Positions 1 through 11,368 of a DNA stretch of 64,000 nucleotides are shown piece by piece; the first letter of the stretch is position 1, and each line of letters opens with the position of its first letter. The notes under the pieces were generated by a model. That model did no database searches. It worked only from the letters and a program-made list of their open reading frames with translations, and was not told where the DNA came from. Origin of the DNA: Trichoplax adhaerens (taxonomy: Eukaryota > Placozoa > Uniplacotomia > Trichoplacea > Trichoplacidae); the NCBI RefSeq assembly GCF_000150275.1, contig NW_002060964.1, positions 301,643 to 365,642 of the forward strand, given 5' to 3'. Position numbers and translations under genes: made by a program.

Positions 1-1061
1 ATCACCTTCGTGTCTATTTATAGTGGGCTCTCAATATAACCGTCGTTAAAAACGATAGCGGTCGATAGTAATTAAGCAAATACATCACGATATTTTTAAC
101 CACTTCTTGTTGGTTATAAATTTTTTTAATTATCTTACGTTCGTTTTCTGACCTCTTGGAGACTATACTATCTTTTTTAAATAATTATTATAGTCAATCT
201 TACAGTACAGTACAGCATATTGTTAAATATATCAGACATTGTTTGACCCCGTTTGTAGAATGAGGGTTAGTAAATTCATAGTGCAAGTTGATGGTGCATT
301 TGCCGAGGATATACAGTAAATAGAGTGCAAGATCGTGCTAGATAATACAAATACATGTATGCGTAGAGGTATTAAAATTATTTACAGTCTTTAGTATCAT
401 TCTATGTGATGGTATGATAGTTCATTTGTACTGTACTCCAACTTATATATACGATGAAGTATATATGATGTATCATATATATACCATATATAAAAAGTAG
501 CTAAAGGATGCATTTTCAGTAATTATGATCTCGTGAGACTATCATAGCGTATCTAAATATTAATTCGAACGGAATGCATTCCAGTTATTTTTTGTAAACC
601 GAATAAAAGCTGTTATCATCGACAATAAAATTAAACTTTATTATAGTCTACTAACTCTTTGATTGAGTAGTTCATATAAAATACGTGTATACGCTTACAG
701 CAGAGAGAATGAGATTAGCAAAATATTAGTACAACAATATGATGAGATTGCTTGATATCAATATCAAAGTTATGCGCGAAAATTAAATTAATTGAATTAA
801 TGAATGTCCACTTTGTTATAGTTAGTCCAAACAAGGTTAAATATGTGTATAGGATCAATTTTATACCAAAGTATCATTTAAATAAGATAGTATAGTCTCC
901 AAGAGGTCAGAAAACGAACGTAAGATAATTAAAAAAATTTATAACCAACAAGAAGAAGTGATTAAAAAATATCGAGATGTACTTGCTTAATTACTATCGA
1001 CCGCTATCGTTTTTAACGACGGTTATATTGAGAGCCCACTATAAATAGACACGAAGGTGAT
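1..1061. mobile_element. Non-autonomous DNA transposon-like element with ~180-bp terminal inverted repeats
   Basis: Positions 1-183 are repeated in inverted orientation at about 876-1061, near-identical apart from a few mismatches and a 3-4 base indel. The outermost bases are atcaccttcgtgtc on the left and its complement at 1048-1061 on the right. The roughly 690 bases inside contain no open frame of useful length, so nothing transposase-like is encoded. The window begins on the first matching base, so the left end and any target-site duplication cannot be checked and the repeats may extend further out. Long-TIR MITE or foldback element is the natural class; superfamily unknown. Confidence 0.8.
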
Positions 1062-1469
1062 CGTAAATTCTTGTAGACGTATAATAAAATAAACTAACTA
1101 TAAATAAATTAAAAGGGGAAGGATTGGCGAAAGAGTGAAATCTTTGCCTAATCACTCACATTCATTGTAAATGCTAATCCACAACTAGGATTACTACCTA
1201 TAATCTTATTTAGCCTTACTAGACTACGTATCGTTAAGCACAATTATTACCTAGAATTCGCTCTATTTAAGTATTAGGAATGTAAAATGAAACTTGAAGA
1301 ATAGCTTAACTAAAAACTGGACGAACCTGGACACTATGCCGTACTAATGAGAGTTGTAACAATTAAGATTACTGTAGTTGATGATATTCTACAGCACTCA
1401 GTGCAGAGTCATACGTTAACAATTCAGTCTACAAGCAGAAAGATGAGGATACAGCAATTATGCTAGCTT
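1062..1469. other. Intergenic, no gene seen
   Basis: AT-rich spacer between the right inverted repeat and the 3' end of the first methyltransferase gene. No long frame, repeat or RNA gene recognised. Confidence 0.5.
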
Positions 1470-2576
1470 TTAGTCACCAAATTTATTCTGGCATTGTTTA
1501 ACAGCTGTTTCTATCTTCTGCTTAAATTCGTCGCTTGCTTTTCTACTTAGGATGACTTGCATACTTGCAGATAGAGTTATACTATCATTTCTCTTAATAC
1601 AATCTAGTACTTTATCCACTAAATTGTTTAGTCCACGAGAAGAATGATCTGTATAGAGATCATCTGGTGAGCGATGGGCAATAAATATGATTTTATACAA
1701 GTCTTGTAATGCTGCAGGATCATTCTGTAATTCGTGATATCTGCTAGGATCCTTAAATACATCAGCGTATTTTTTACAATCCTTAGAAAAGTACAGCTCG
1801 AACTTGTACGGTATCTCAAAATAGGTTAACCCTAATTCACGGGAAGAATTGCTGATAATGTGAGTAACAGATATTCTGTTGCATTCTTCCTCAGTTGGAA
1901 CAATATCGTGAATTAGGCTTCTAGTATAATAGCTAATTGAGGTGACTGTATCAAATTCAAGGCCGGCATGAAATAGTATTGCTACACCATCGTCTGCCAA
2001 TAAATCAGTAGCAACACTGTCTAGAAGATTAGTAACACCGTATCGGCCATTTTTATGTTGATCGCGTGCGTAGTAGACCGAGTGAGAGAGATAGACAAGA
2101 TTAAATCGATTCATTGATTCTTTGATCTCTTCATCTGTATACAACAGGTGCGCGACATCAACTTCCAACATATCGCCAAAGTTTACTTGGTAATTCTTTA
2201 ACGGGATCACCTGTGATTGTTTAGCTTTCGAGAAAGTTTCGTTAGCTAGTCCTTTTTCTCCTTCGGAAGTGGCATTCTTCACTGAAGACTGATGTGTACC
2301 GGCGAATTGGGCAAGCTTATCCATTGCTCTAATATCTAATCCTCCTTTAAATTCAATATTATTTAAGTAAGTAATGGTAGCTTCTCCATCTCCACAGCCG
2401 ATATCGCCAACTAGAGTAACTTGATCCTGACGATAGAACAAGCCTAAATCTTGAAGTTGTTTTAAGAAAGTATGATTTAATCGAGACAATCTCTCATGAT
2501 CATTGTTGCAACTCTTGTAGGCAAGAAAAGCTTTATCATATTGGAAAATATCAGTTCTAATTGCATGTTCCTCCAT
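1470..2576 (-). CDS. Class I SAM-dependent methyltransferase, copy 1 (intronless)
   Basis: The 368-residue protein carries the landmarks of a Rossmann-fold methyltransferase. Motif I is VGDIGCGDG at residues 56-64 and binds S-adenosylmethionine. An acidic post-I strand is LDIRAMD (80-86), motif IV is FNLVYLSHSVYYA (158-170), and the next strand is DDGVAILFHAG (195-205). A long C-terminal half after residue 210 is shared with the two paralogs at 10.3 and 13.6 kb and presumably forms the substrate lid. The acceptor is unknown; the layout is loosely like small-molecule N-methyltransferases of the histamine type, but I cannot assign one. The ATG lies in the favourable context aaaccATGG and the frame has no introns, which contrasts with the intron-rich neighbours and hints at retroposition. 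No signal peptide is visible, so a cytosolic enzyme is expected. Confidence 0.85.
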   Translation of the reverse strand: MEEHAIRTDIFQYDKAFLAYKSCNNDHERLSRLNHTFLKQLQDLGLFYRQDQVTLVGDIGCGDGEATITYLNNIEFKGGLDIRAMDKLAQFAGTHQSSVKNATSEGEKGLANETFSKAKQSQVIPLKNYQVNFGDMLEVDVAHLLYTDEEIKESMNRFNLVYLSHSVYYARDQHKNGRYGVTNLLDSVATDLLADDGVAILFHAGLEFDTVTSISYYTRSLIHDIVPTEEECNRISVTHIISNSSRELGLTYFEIPYKFELYFSKDCKKYADVFKDPSRYHELQNDPAALQDLYKIIFIAHRSPDDLYTDHSSRGLNNLVDKVLDCIKRNDSITLSASMQVILSRKASDEFKQKIETAVKQCQNKFGD

Positions 2577-2851
2577 GGTTTCTACTGCTCATTTCTTTAG
2601 TACACGTGCAAGTCCAATGTCAGTTTATTAACAAGCAACCGATGTCTTTGCAGCCTAACAAGTCCTTAGCAAACAGTTAGTAACCAGTTGACAAGGGCTA
2701 ATACCTTTGTTGCGCTACATTGATTTGAACAAAGCACCACTGCTATTGCAAAATTATTCTTTTTGGAATCAATAAGCCTGCATAAAATCATCATAACAAG
2801 AGAATATTTGCTCAAGCTATTCTTCGTGTTCAATAATACAGTACTAGTATT

Positions 2852-3005
2852 AATTCATCATTTCTAGATAGGTGTCCGGCCATCCGTTTTCAGGTGGCGT
2901 GCTGGGTATAATTCATCATTTCCAGGTGGGTGTCCGGCCATCCGTTTTCAAGTGGCGGTGCAATTCATCATTTCCAGATGGGTGTCCGGCCATCCGTTTT
3001 CAAGT
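2852..3005. repeat. Three direct repeats of ~50 bp
   Basis: Three near-identical copies begin at 2852, 2910 and 2962, each opening with aattcatcattt and containing tgtccggccatccgttttca. Spacings are 58 and 52 bases. The unit is more GC-rich than its surroundings. They lie upstream of methyltransferase copy 1 (minus strand), so a promoter-side role is possible but not shown. Confidence 0.85.
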
Positions 3006-3091
3006 TAGAGGGCAAAGCACTTTGATGAAGGTAATAGTAATTTAGTGTACAGTTCGAAACAGACGTACGAGATATACCATTGTATAGGGAA

Positions 3092-3511
3092 GTTTCTAAC
3101 CTCAAAATCAGCTGAAAAGCGGACATTTACATCAATTAGAAAAATTGAATAATGTAATATTTTGGATTAAAATTCAAGTTGTATACTTTCAAGCTATCAT
3201 TGATTGATCGCTAAGCCACAAAATAATCCAGATTTGATATCGACAATGTAGTTTCAATCGGCATGGAAGGGGTGCGATTGGCAAAATTTCCTTTACAAAA
3301 TGGCCCAAAACCATGTAAAATCGTGCCAATCGCCATCCTTCGAGATTGATTGAAACTATATTGTCGGTATCAAATATAGATTTTTTTACACTTAGCGATC
3401 AGTCAATGATTACCTTAAAAGGAGGCAGCTTAGATTTCACTACGTTATTCAATTCAATCATTCTAATTGATGTCAATGTCCGCTTTTAAGCTGTTTTTAA
3501 GGTTAGGAAAC
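3092..3511. mobile_element. Palindromic foldback/MITE-like element (~420 bp)
   Basis: The left half is the imperfect reverse complement of the right half along nearly its whole length. The pairing includes gtttctaacct at 3092 against aggttaggaaac at 3500-3511, aagcggacatttacatcaat against attgatgtcaatgtccgctt, and a central pair around gcgattggca/tgccaatcgc. No protein is encoded. The single strand could fold into one long hairpin. Confidence 0.75.
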
Positions 3512-3666
3512 TTGCGTACACGGTGGCTATAAAGCGTGCCATACCGTTGCGGAAGATCAATTTTGTTCACCAAGGCATCTAAATATTACTTTCTTCAGTA
3601 TACAACGTTACGACTGACTGAGTTACAAACTGCATCAAATGTAAATTAGAGGTTCAACGGGCGTCA

Positions 3667-3880
3667 AAGTACAGTACGGTACACTACAGTACTGTACTGT
3701 ACTGTACGTACAGTACAGTATAGTACGTACAATGCACAGTACTGAACATTGTAACGTACAGTGCACAGCACTGTAAATGGTTGTGATTGGAGCTAACTTG
3801 TACGCACGCGCGAATCCGTCTACAGTATTTACCATGGCGATGCTGTAGTTTGTACTGTACGGTACAGCACAGGACTGTAA
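3667..3880. repeat. GTAC-palindromic low-complexity cluster
   Basis: Repeated overlapping words of the type tactgtacagtac on both strands, densest at 3667-3775 and again at 3850-3878. Short frames here (3635-3917) are by-products of the repeat. The same word recurs near 9910, 56.05, 61.3 and 62.66 kb. Confidence 0.8.
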
Positions 3881-3911
3881 TATTGCTTGCCGATGGCGAT
3901 GCGCCTACCTC

Positions 3912-4449
3912 AAGCAATCAAGCACTAGCAGGTAGCAATATCACGTTGAATTTATAAATTTGAATGCCGCTTGTCCACTCATCTCAAGAAAGAACCCAAC
4001 ATCTGCATTCTGTGGGTGCATACTCTAGTATTAATTAGTGATCCATTTTAGCCATAATTGAAGGTGAAAAATTACTGGAAAGTCAAAGTTGATCAAGCTT
4101 AAACCGAGTAAGTGATTCTGTTTCAGCATGGATTTAGCCAAGTGATTCATAGAAAACTGAGGCGATGACTGCCAATGGAAATACCTGCCATTGATTCATT
4201 TCTTTTTTACAATTCATCAGTTACCTTCATTTTTGCTATCAATTAATATTTCAAGTATAATTACTGTGCAAGATTTTAATATCGACTCTCTAAAATACGA
4301 GTACATACAGTAGCTAAAGATTATAGATTAAATTATTGCATACAGTAGGTTACCTCGGGTAACTTTGATCGAACGTCGCACATAGACATGCACTTTGAAT
4401 TAACCTACTCCTCTTCCTATTGTTTTATTCTAGACGATAGGCATACGTG
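3912..4449. other. Intergenic spacer ahead of the 18-exon gene
   Basis: AT-rich sequence with no supported gene. It should contain the promoter of the plus-strand gene starting at 4450, but no TATA-like or other motif stands out enough to annotate. Confidence 0.4.
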
Positions 4450-7400
4450 ATGGATATCCAAACAGAATCATTAGCTCAGACTTTTATGCAATTGCTGAAA
4501 GAACGTTTACTACAAGGTAACCTTGAGTACAAGTTGAATCACAGTAATCGACTACAATTCATTTAATTTGCAAGTAATGTAACCGTCATTGCTAACGCTA
4601 ACTCGTACCGTAAGCATCGGCCCATTTACCCATTTTCATCATTTGACATTATAGCGGATCGGATACTAACAAATGATCAATTACGAGAGCGGTTTCGTAG
4701 TGGAATCTCTTCTTTGCCTGATGGGGAAATCAAGAAACAATTGCAGGAGAATTTCAATAGTTTAGCGGAAGAGTTATGCAGGTCTTAGTTTTCAAATAGA
4801 ATTAGTAATATCTTTGCATCATTTAGGATGCACTTTTATTCATTATTACTCTGAATGATTACGCATGGATTTTGTTGCATTTTGATAACTGATGGATACG
4901 TAGATCGATATGTATTATTCAGGCATAAAGTAAGGAAACAATCATCTTCGCAGTTTTTACTTTTGCAATCGTAATCTATGCTATGAAATTGGAGGAGATT
5001 CTATACCACTTGATTGATCTGCCATTTTCTTGCTATTCTATAGACTATTTCACCAAGACAATCAAGAAAGGCTTCAATTGGTAACGTTATTCTATAAACT
5101 GATTATTATACTTTCATACACAATGATTAAGCCGTAGATTTGCCAATTAGAGTGCTTTTTCAATTTGTAACACTGCTTCCTATCCGATTACAGCAATTGC
5201 AAGCGCGTATACTAAAGGGTAAAGAATATGAAGCTATCGTCGATCTTATAATGCGAGGGCTGAAAGATAATGAAAGCAAAGAAAATTATCGTAAGCATAC
5301 CCTGATTAAATTTAGCATGTGTGTAAATCAAAAACTGCTGCAATGCGATTTATTAATACCATTATGACATCATACAATATTTCAAGACATTCATACAGTC
5401 ATTTTCGAAATTTTTCATGACTGTATTAAATAGAGTAGAATTGTGACAATATAAGAAATGATATGGGTGTCACATAGTCACTATTATTCGCCGACTAATT
5501 TGCTATCTAGTTGCGTTGATCTTCGTAAATAAAGCTCTACTGATCTATGTATTACCTGTAACAATTAATAGATAACAAATAACCAGTGCTTTAACTAATA
5601 ACTTTCCTCATTTCTTATTACTATTAAGTTCTAGGATTATTTGAATCTGATATCAATTCCGAAGCTATATCGCTAGTGGTTTCATCTCTTGCGCAGATAT
5701 ATGTAACTCAATTGTTAATTTTATACGTCTAACTTTTTAACAAATTAAATCTATAATTAATTGGCTATTGTTAAAGCTAAATCATTTATCGCATTAATCA
5801 AAAGATAAAAGACTTGCTAAAAATTTTGTTGGATAACTCAATAGAAAGAAACTTATGAAGACTCCATGGATGCAACTGCGAAATTACTAACAACAACTAT
5901 AAATAGGTTATATACCATGGAGGATATACAGGTAAACTTTTTGGTATACAGCACAGCATTTATAGATCCTTGATTGGAACTATAAGGCTTTTAGAATGTT
6001 ACTTACTTAAATATGAGTAGATGTTTGATTATGTATGTCACTGAATTTGCTTAATATTGATGACAGGACTTTTTACCAATTATGGCAGCCCTATTAAAGT
6101 AAGTCGAACGATCCCGTATTTACTTTTTGCTAAATTGTTATGTTGAGGTTACTTGTAGTGTTGATTTCATCTTGTTACCTTATCTAGAGAGGTAATTGTT
6201 GAGTCTACGGAATACCTAACCAAAGCTTTTTCTCCACAAACCTTGGAGCATATGGAAGAACTAAGGAGCAAGCTATCCAAATTTATAACATTAATTCATT
6301 TTAAATTCGGAAACTATGTAAGATCTGAACAAAACATCCGCGATTTGCAATCTTTATATCAATAAATTAAGTCTTAGCCTCACTTTATTCGTTAGATTAA
6401 ATATGACGCAGATGCAACTATTCGTATTAAGTATCTGGATATCATCTCGGCCTATCTATCGCTGTATATAGACTTGGATATTTGCACTTCCAGGCAAGCA
6501 ACGCTTAACAAAATTCTAAACGTGCGAGCACTAATTACCTTTATTTGTTCTTATAGCAAAAACTACGACGGTAACAATCAACAGTTATCGGTAACTGCAT
6601 TAAATTTTACTTTACGGACCATAAGTAAGTGCTGATGAAAATTAACGGTTAATCAAACCGTTAAACTATGCCAGATTGTTATTCTTAAATAAATATTTAG
6701 TTTTTTACAGCTATTGCAACAATGCTCTTCTGACGCTTACAGGTTGTTGTCCGGAATTCCTTTTCGATGTCATCCTGCAATCTACTGTGGTTGATAAACG
6801 GAAACTATTACCACTAATAAAGTATCTCAGACTGTTTAAGCATTAGTTGCAATTATCCGTGTTGCATATTTTGTATTAATTCGGGCTATTGATCGCTCCC
6901 TTAGGCAAGCCATTTTGTTGAAACCTGATTTGCAAGATTGTACTGCCTATGTCAAGTAATAGACATTCCCCGTACATTTTTAAATATAACCTTAACCCTA
7001 AGCTTTAATGTCTATATTACTAATGACGACTTGAATTCCTCAGGTATATCTGTGTACATCGTTTAGGACGAACGTTTGAAAAAGAAATACTTGACATTAA
7101 GAAATATGTATGAGCTGCATATTAAAATTATAGTTATGATATTTTGGAGATTAAGTCTTCGAAATGGTAATTTACGATGTGTGTATCAATTTAAACATAG
7201 GTATCAGCAGTCATTGATGCGCCGACGAATTTTCATGATTGGTTAAGCCGTAAAGACAAACAGTAATGATTCTGTTTTAATGTATAAAGACTGCTATCGT
7301 TCAATACAGTTTTTAGCAGTATTGCTATAAACTTTTCGGTTATGACCCTGCGTTTTTATAGATTATTGGAAACAATCTTTATTAAGGAGACTTGGACAAG

Positions 7401-8531
7401 ATCAAAAGTGTCCGACTATTTATTACATAATATGCCCGAGGACGTTACTGAACAGCTATTAAATGTATGAAATTAATTTAGTCTCTTTGTTTAAAATATA
7501 AAAAATAGATATCTGTTGATAATGGTATATTAAACGCAATACAATCTACCTAAATCAATAGTTAGCTGTAGAAGAAGAAGTACAAGTTGAAAGCCATGAG
7601 GAACAGCCGGGTGATTTGTTCTTTGAGGATAAATCTGCAGATATTAAAATAGCCGCTGAGGAGGAGGTAAAAGTATCGTTTGACTTCAGTAGAATAGGAT
7701 ACCCGGTTAAATTTTAAAATTGTATCGTTTACCTTATTATGAATATCGATATTATAGTTTAGTGATACAAGCAGTCAGAAATCTGCCAAAGATACAGATG
7801 CTGAAGAAAACGAGGTTAGAGTTAGCTATGAAGTCATTTGAAATAGTATCTTCAATTAAGACTTCTACGTTTAATACTGCATCGAAATATGCTTGTGTAA
7901 TAAATGCGATGGTAATAGTAGATAATTGTATTATTTACTTTTTGGCGTAGAAAGACTCAGAGATCTCTGATGATATATCTGCGAAAATATCATCAGACGA
8001 AAGTGACAATGAATATGTAGGCAGTATCCTACGCAAGACAAATGATGCACAAGAATTCGAAGGCAATAGTGATCAGTTAAAATCGTCTCCATCAATAAAC
8101 GGTAATAAAGGCAACAATGAGGAATGTATCTTGAAAGATGATGAACAACGGAAACACAATAAGACTGTAGAAGCCAAAGAGGTCAAGGACCAAATCGGTA
8201 CAACAACTAAGAATGGCAAACAACCGACTGCAGATACTTCAAGGGATGATGAGAGTAACCTTAAGAAATTAAAGTCTGGCTCTAGGAAAAGGAAAATTCA
8301 ACCCAATATCATGCTCAAGGATAATATGCATCAGGAAGAAAGTATGCAAGGTATGCAGATTACGATTTGGTTTACTGTTTTGACATTGTAAAAGTATAGA
8401 AAATTAGTTTGGTGTTCTAATGGACACAGCATCTATTGCTCGATACAGTTGAAACATGTATACTTTTTATTATACTTTCAGGGCAAAAGAGAATCACTCG
8501 CTCTTATTCTTTAAGAAATAAACGTCATTAA
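4450..8531 (+). CDS. Unrecognised 18-exon gene: helical N-terminal region, acidic/lysine-rich tail (~627 aa)
   Basis: Exons read with consistent phase: 4450-4516, 4655-4781, 5044-5080, 5138/5151-5290, 5635-5702, 5845-5931, 6067-6098, 6188-6317, 6396-6624, 6743-6833, 6905-6955, 7044-7107, 7201-7262, 7362-7464, 7562-7666, 7779-7814, 7951-8350, 8482-8531. Start MDIQTESLAQ, stop TAA at 8529-8531. The first two thirds are leucine-rich amphipathic helices without a membrane segment, in the style of ARM/HEAT-like scaffolds. The last ~170 residues are charged and low-complexity, with SGSRKRKIQP and a final RSYSLRNKRH that look like nuclear localisation or DNA-contact signals. I do not recognise the family. 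The exon 3/4 join is the only one whose phase does not close with the obvious sites (donor 5081, acceptor 5138); donor 5086 with acceptor 5151 restores frame but is a weak donor. Introns are mostly 70-350 bases. Confidence 0.75.
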
Positions 8532-10252
8532 ATGTAATTTGGATCTTATGAAATAGTTATAGAGTCATGTTATAAGAGAAAAAAAGGATATTTTGGCTGG
8601 CATATGAAATCCATAAATTGATTTTGTTTTATTGATTATATCTTGAATGCCTTATGTATAAAGTGATGCCTCAACTGTTTTAAATAATGATATGTATTCA
8701 ATTTTTTATGTTTAGCAAAAAACTACAATAAAGATACTTGATTTGTAATTCTGTAACACATTGTCTACTTTCGAACACTAACGCAAACACTTTTCACGAT
8801 TATTTACTCTGGTACAAAATTTAGCTATATTAGGCTTGATTTACTGCCAAATTTTATGCTATAGTGATATAATTTATGCCTTAAAGTGATTTATGAAATT
8901 ACTGCGAATTTGTACAGTAGTTATTATACCATAAGTACGGTATGTTAAGGTTAAATATATATTTCATATTAGATTAGTAAAATAAGTTCCATTGGAACCG
9001 AGTGCTAATATAGTTTAGTGTGCATTTACTTGCCACAGTTTTGTATATGGCTTGATATGACGGTTCTATTATAATAATATATATACAAACGGTATTAACA
9101 TATTAAACATAATGCAGATGTTTATATATATATGTTCCGGCTAAAACCTGAATTGGGGCTATTTTGTACAATTATCTTTGCGATTAAATAGGACGTGCAA
9201 TTGTGTATCCGGTTTAGCTACGTGATTATGTCATATCGGATACAGTCAATGGATAGGCTTGGTAAGGAAAGCTTTGACTTTATCAATGTTCTGCTTAGTA
9301 ATTTCGTAGAATAAATTAATGGAGTATATAACATTCTACAGTAATACAGATATCTATAATGGTAATAAACAATTCCTTGCAAAGAATGTTTCTTGCCTTC
9401 TATAAACAATATTATTGACTGTCATCCATGGATCATAGACGACTATCATACAAGCTCTAATCCTTTAGGCGTTTTAGAATTTTTACAGGTAGAATTGTAA
9501 ACCGGGATTCTAGTTCTCATGTCTCATATACCGTTGCAGTACTCTGCAGGTAAAAAGCAGCCGAAAAGTAAAATATCATGATCGCAAAACACCGATATGC
9601 AAAGTGCAGTATTGTATTCTGTATAAAAACGCGAAACTGCATTTTGTCTACTCTACTGTAATTTCAAGTTTATGGTGCAATGGACTGCAATAGTTTAAGT
9701 TAATTGATCAAGTTGACTAGTTGAGTAAACATTTGCAGTACTCCATCGATGGCTGTACAAGATTTTTGGCCAATTCAATGATAACTCAATGTTTAACTTG
9801 TCCCGGCATATTGTTTAGGCTCTCTTCCATAGTGGAACAAGAAAAGCCCTTTTCCTTTTTATTTCGACAGTACTATACTTTGATCCCTTGGGAAACAGCA
9901 TGCAGTCAACGGTTGTGTACAGTACATGCAGTATCGTGGACTCGACTGTCCTCGAGCACCAACTGGACTAGCAATCATTAGACTGTACTAGACTGTACTA
10001 GACTGTACTGCTGGACAATCTGTAAAAATGAGATTTTCTGACCAAGCTAAGTCTTGAATAATTAATGAAGTCAAAATAAAAGACTCCATACGCCCTAAGG
10101 GCCTACTACGTTATTGTCATTTATGAGAAGTCGATATGTCGGTTAGCTGATTATAAAATTGGAAGAGTGTAGTAAGTGTACGCCCCACCGGCACGCCTTA
10201 TCACAGATCGACGGCATTTGGGATTGGTACTGAAGGAAATAGCAGCATAACC
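8532..10252. other. Intergenic spacer between the 18-exon gene and methyltransferase copy 2
   Basis: No convincing gene. A short plus-strand frame at 9721-9981 uses a TTG start and shows no domain or splice support. At 9981-10010 there are three perfect head-to-tail copies of gactgtacta (the last ends in g). The region just upstream of 10253 is relatively GC-rich (10180-10250) and is the likely promoter side of the next gene. Confidence 0.5.
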
Positions 10253-11368
10253 ATGGAGGGACAAACGATTAGAACTGATATTTTTGAATATGATAAAGCG
10301 TTTCTTGGCTATAAGAGTCGCAATAATGATCATCAGTTATTATCTCTATTAAATCACTCATTCTTAAAAGAACTTGAAAGTGATGGCTTGTTTCGTCGTG
10401 AGGATCAACCAACTATAGTCGGCGATATTGGCTGTGGAGACGCAGATGCAATTATCCGTTACCTGCAAAATGTAGAATTTAAAGGAGGATTAGATATTAG
10501 AGCTATAGACAAACATCCAGTGTTTGCCGGTATCGATCAATCTACAGATGAGAAAGGAAATAGCAAAAAGGAAAAAGGCCTAGCAGAAGAAAATTTCTCC
10601 AAGGTTGAACAAGCACAGACTATCCCATTAAAGAGTTTTCAAGTTAAATATGGCGATATTTTGCAGGATGATGTTGTGCAGTTACTGCTTCGAGATGAGG
10701 AAATGAAAACTTCAATGAATCGATTTAATCTTGTCTTTATGTCTCATGCAGTCTACTACGCCCGTGGCCAACATAAAAATGGTCGCTATGGCGTGACCAA
10801 TCTTGTAGATAGCGTTGCAAGCAATTTATTGTCAGACGATGGCGTTGCAATACTATTCCATACTAGCCTTTCACCAGTTCCTCACTCATATTTGGCAAGA
10901 GCTTACTATACTAGAGGGGTAATTGAAAATGAGACTCCAACCGAGGAAGAATATAAGAGTTTATCGGTTGATTACATCATTAGGAGCTCGTGCAATGAAT
11001 TAGGATTAACTTATTTTGAGATACCGTACACGTTTAAGCTATTCCAATCTAAGGAATATAAAAAATACAGTGATATCTACAAAGATCCCAGCAGATATCA
11101 CGAATTGCAGGGCAATGCTATCGCCCTACAGGGTTTGTACGCTACCATATTTATTGGTCACCGCTCACCGGATAATATGCACGCTGATCAATCTCCTCGT
11201 GGACTAAACCATGTTGTGGACAAAGTGATTGATGCTATAGACAATAATGATGGCTTTGAAGTAGTTTCGTGTATGCAAATCATCCTAAGCAGAAAAGCAA
11301 GCGATGAATTTAAGCAGAAGATTGAAAAAGCTGTGAAAATATGTCAGAATAAACTTTGTGACTCGTAG
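10253..11368 (+). CDS. Class I SAM-dependent methyltransferase, copy 2 (intronless)
   Basis: A 371-residue paralog of the proteins at 1470-2576 and 13564-14670, on the opposite strand to both. It opens MEGQTIRTDIFEYDK, with the ATG in context aaccATGG. The SAM-binding loop reads VGDIGCGDADA, so the last glycine of the usual GxGxG is alanine. That residue is often variable in class I enzymes and need not abolish binding. LDIRAID, RFNLVFMSHAVYYARG and DDGVAILFHTS follow as in the other copies, as does the conserved C-terminal block YKDPSRYHEL and ILSRKASDEFKQKIE. The frame is intact and intronless, so it is likely functional. Substrate unknown. Confidence 0.85.
   Translation: MEGQTIRTDIFEYDKAFLGYKSRNNDHQLLSLLNHSFLKELESDGLFRREDQPTIVGDIGCGDADAIIRYLQNVEFKGGLDIRAIDKHPVFAGIDQSTDEKGNSKKEKGLAEENFSKVEQAQTIPLKSFQVKYGDILQDDVVQLLLRDEEMKTSMNRFNLVFMSHAVYYARGQHKNGRYGVTNLVDSVASNLLSDDGVAILFHTSLSPVPHSYLARAYYTRGVIENETPTEEEYKSLSVDYIIRSSCNELGLTYFEIPYTFKLFQSKEYKKYSDIYKDPSRYHELQGNAIALQGLYATIFIGHRSPDNMHADQSPRGLNHVVDKVIDAIDNNDGFEVVSCMQIILSRKASDEFKQKIEKAVKICQNKLCDS

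Noticed and set aside
3635-3917. Two overlapping minus-strand frames (66 and 77 codons)
   Set aside because: They fall in the GTAC palindromic repeat and encode low-complexity Cys/Thr/Val/Tyr strings typical of translated repeats.
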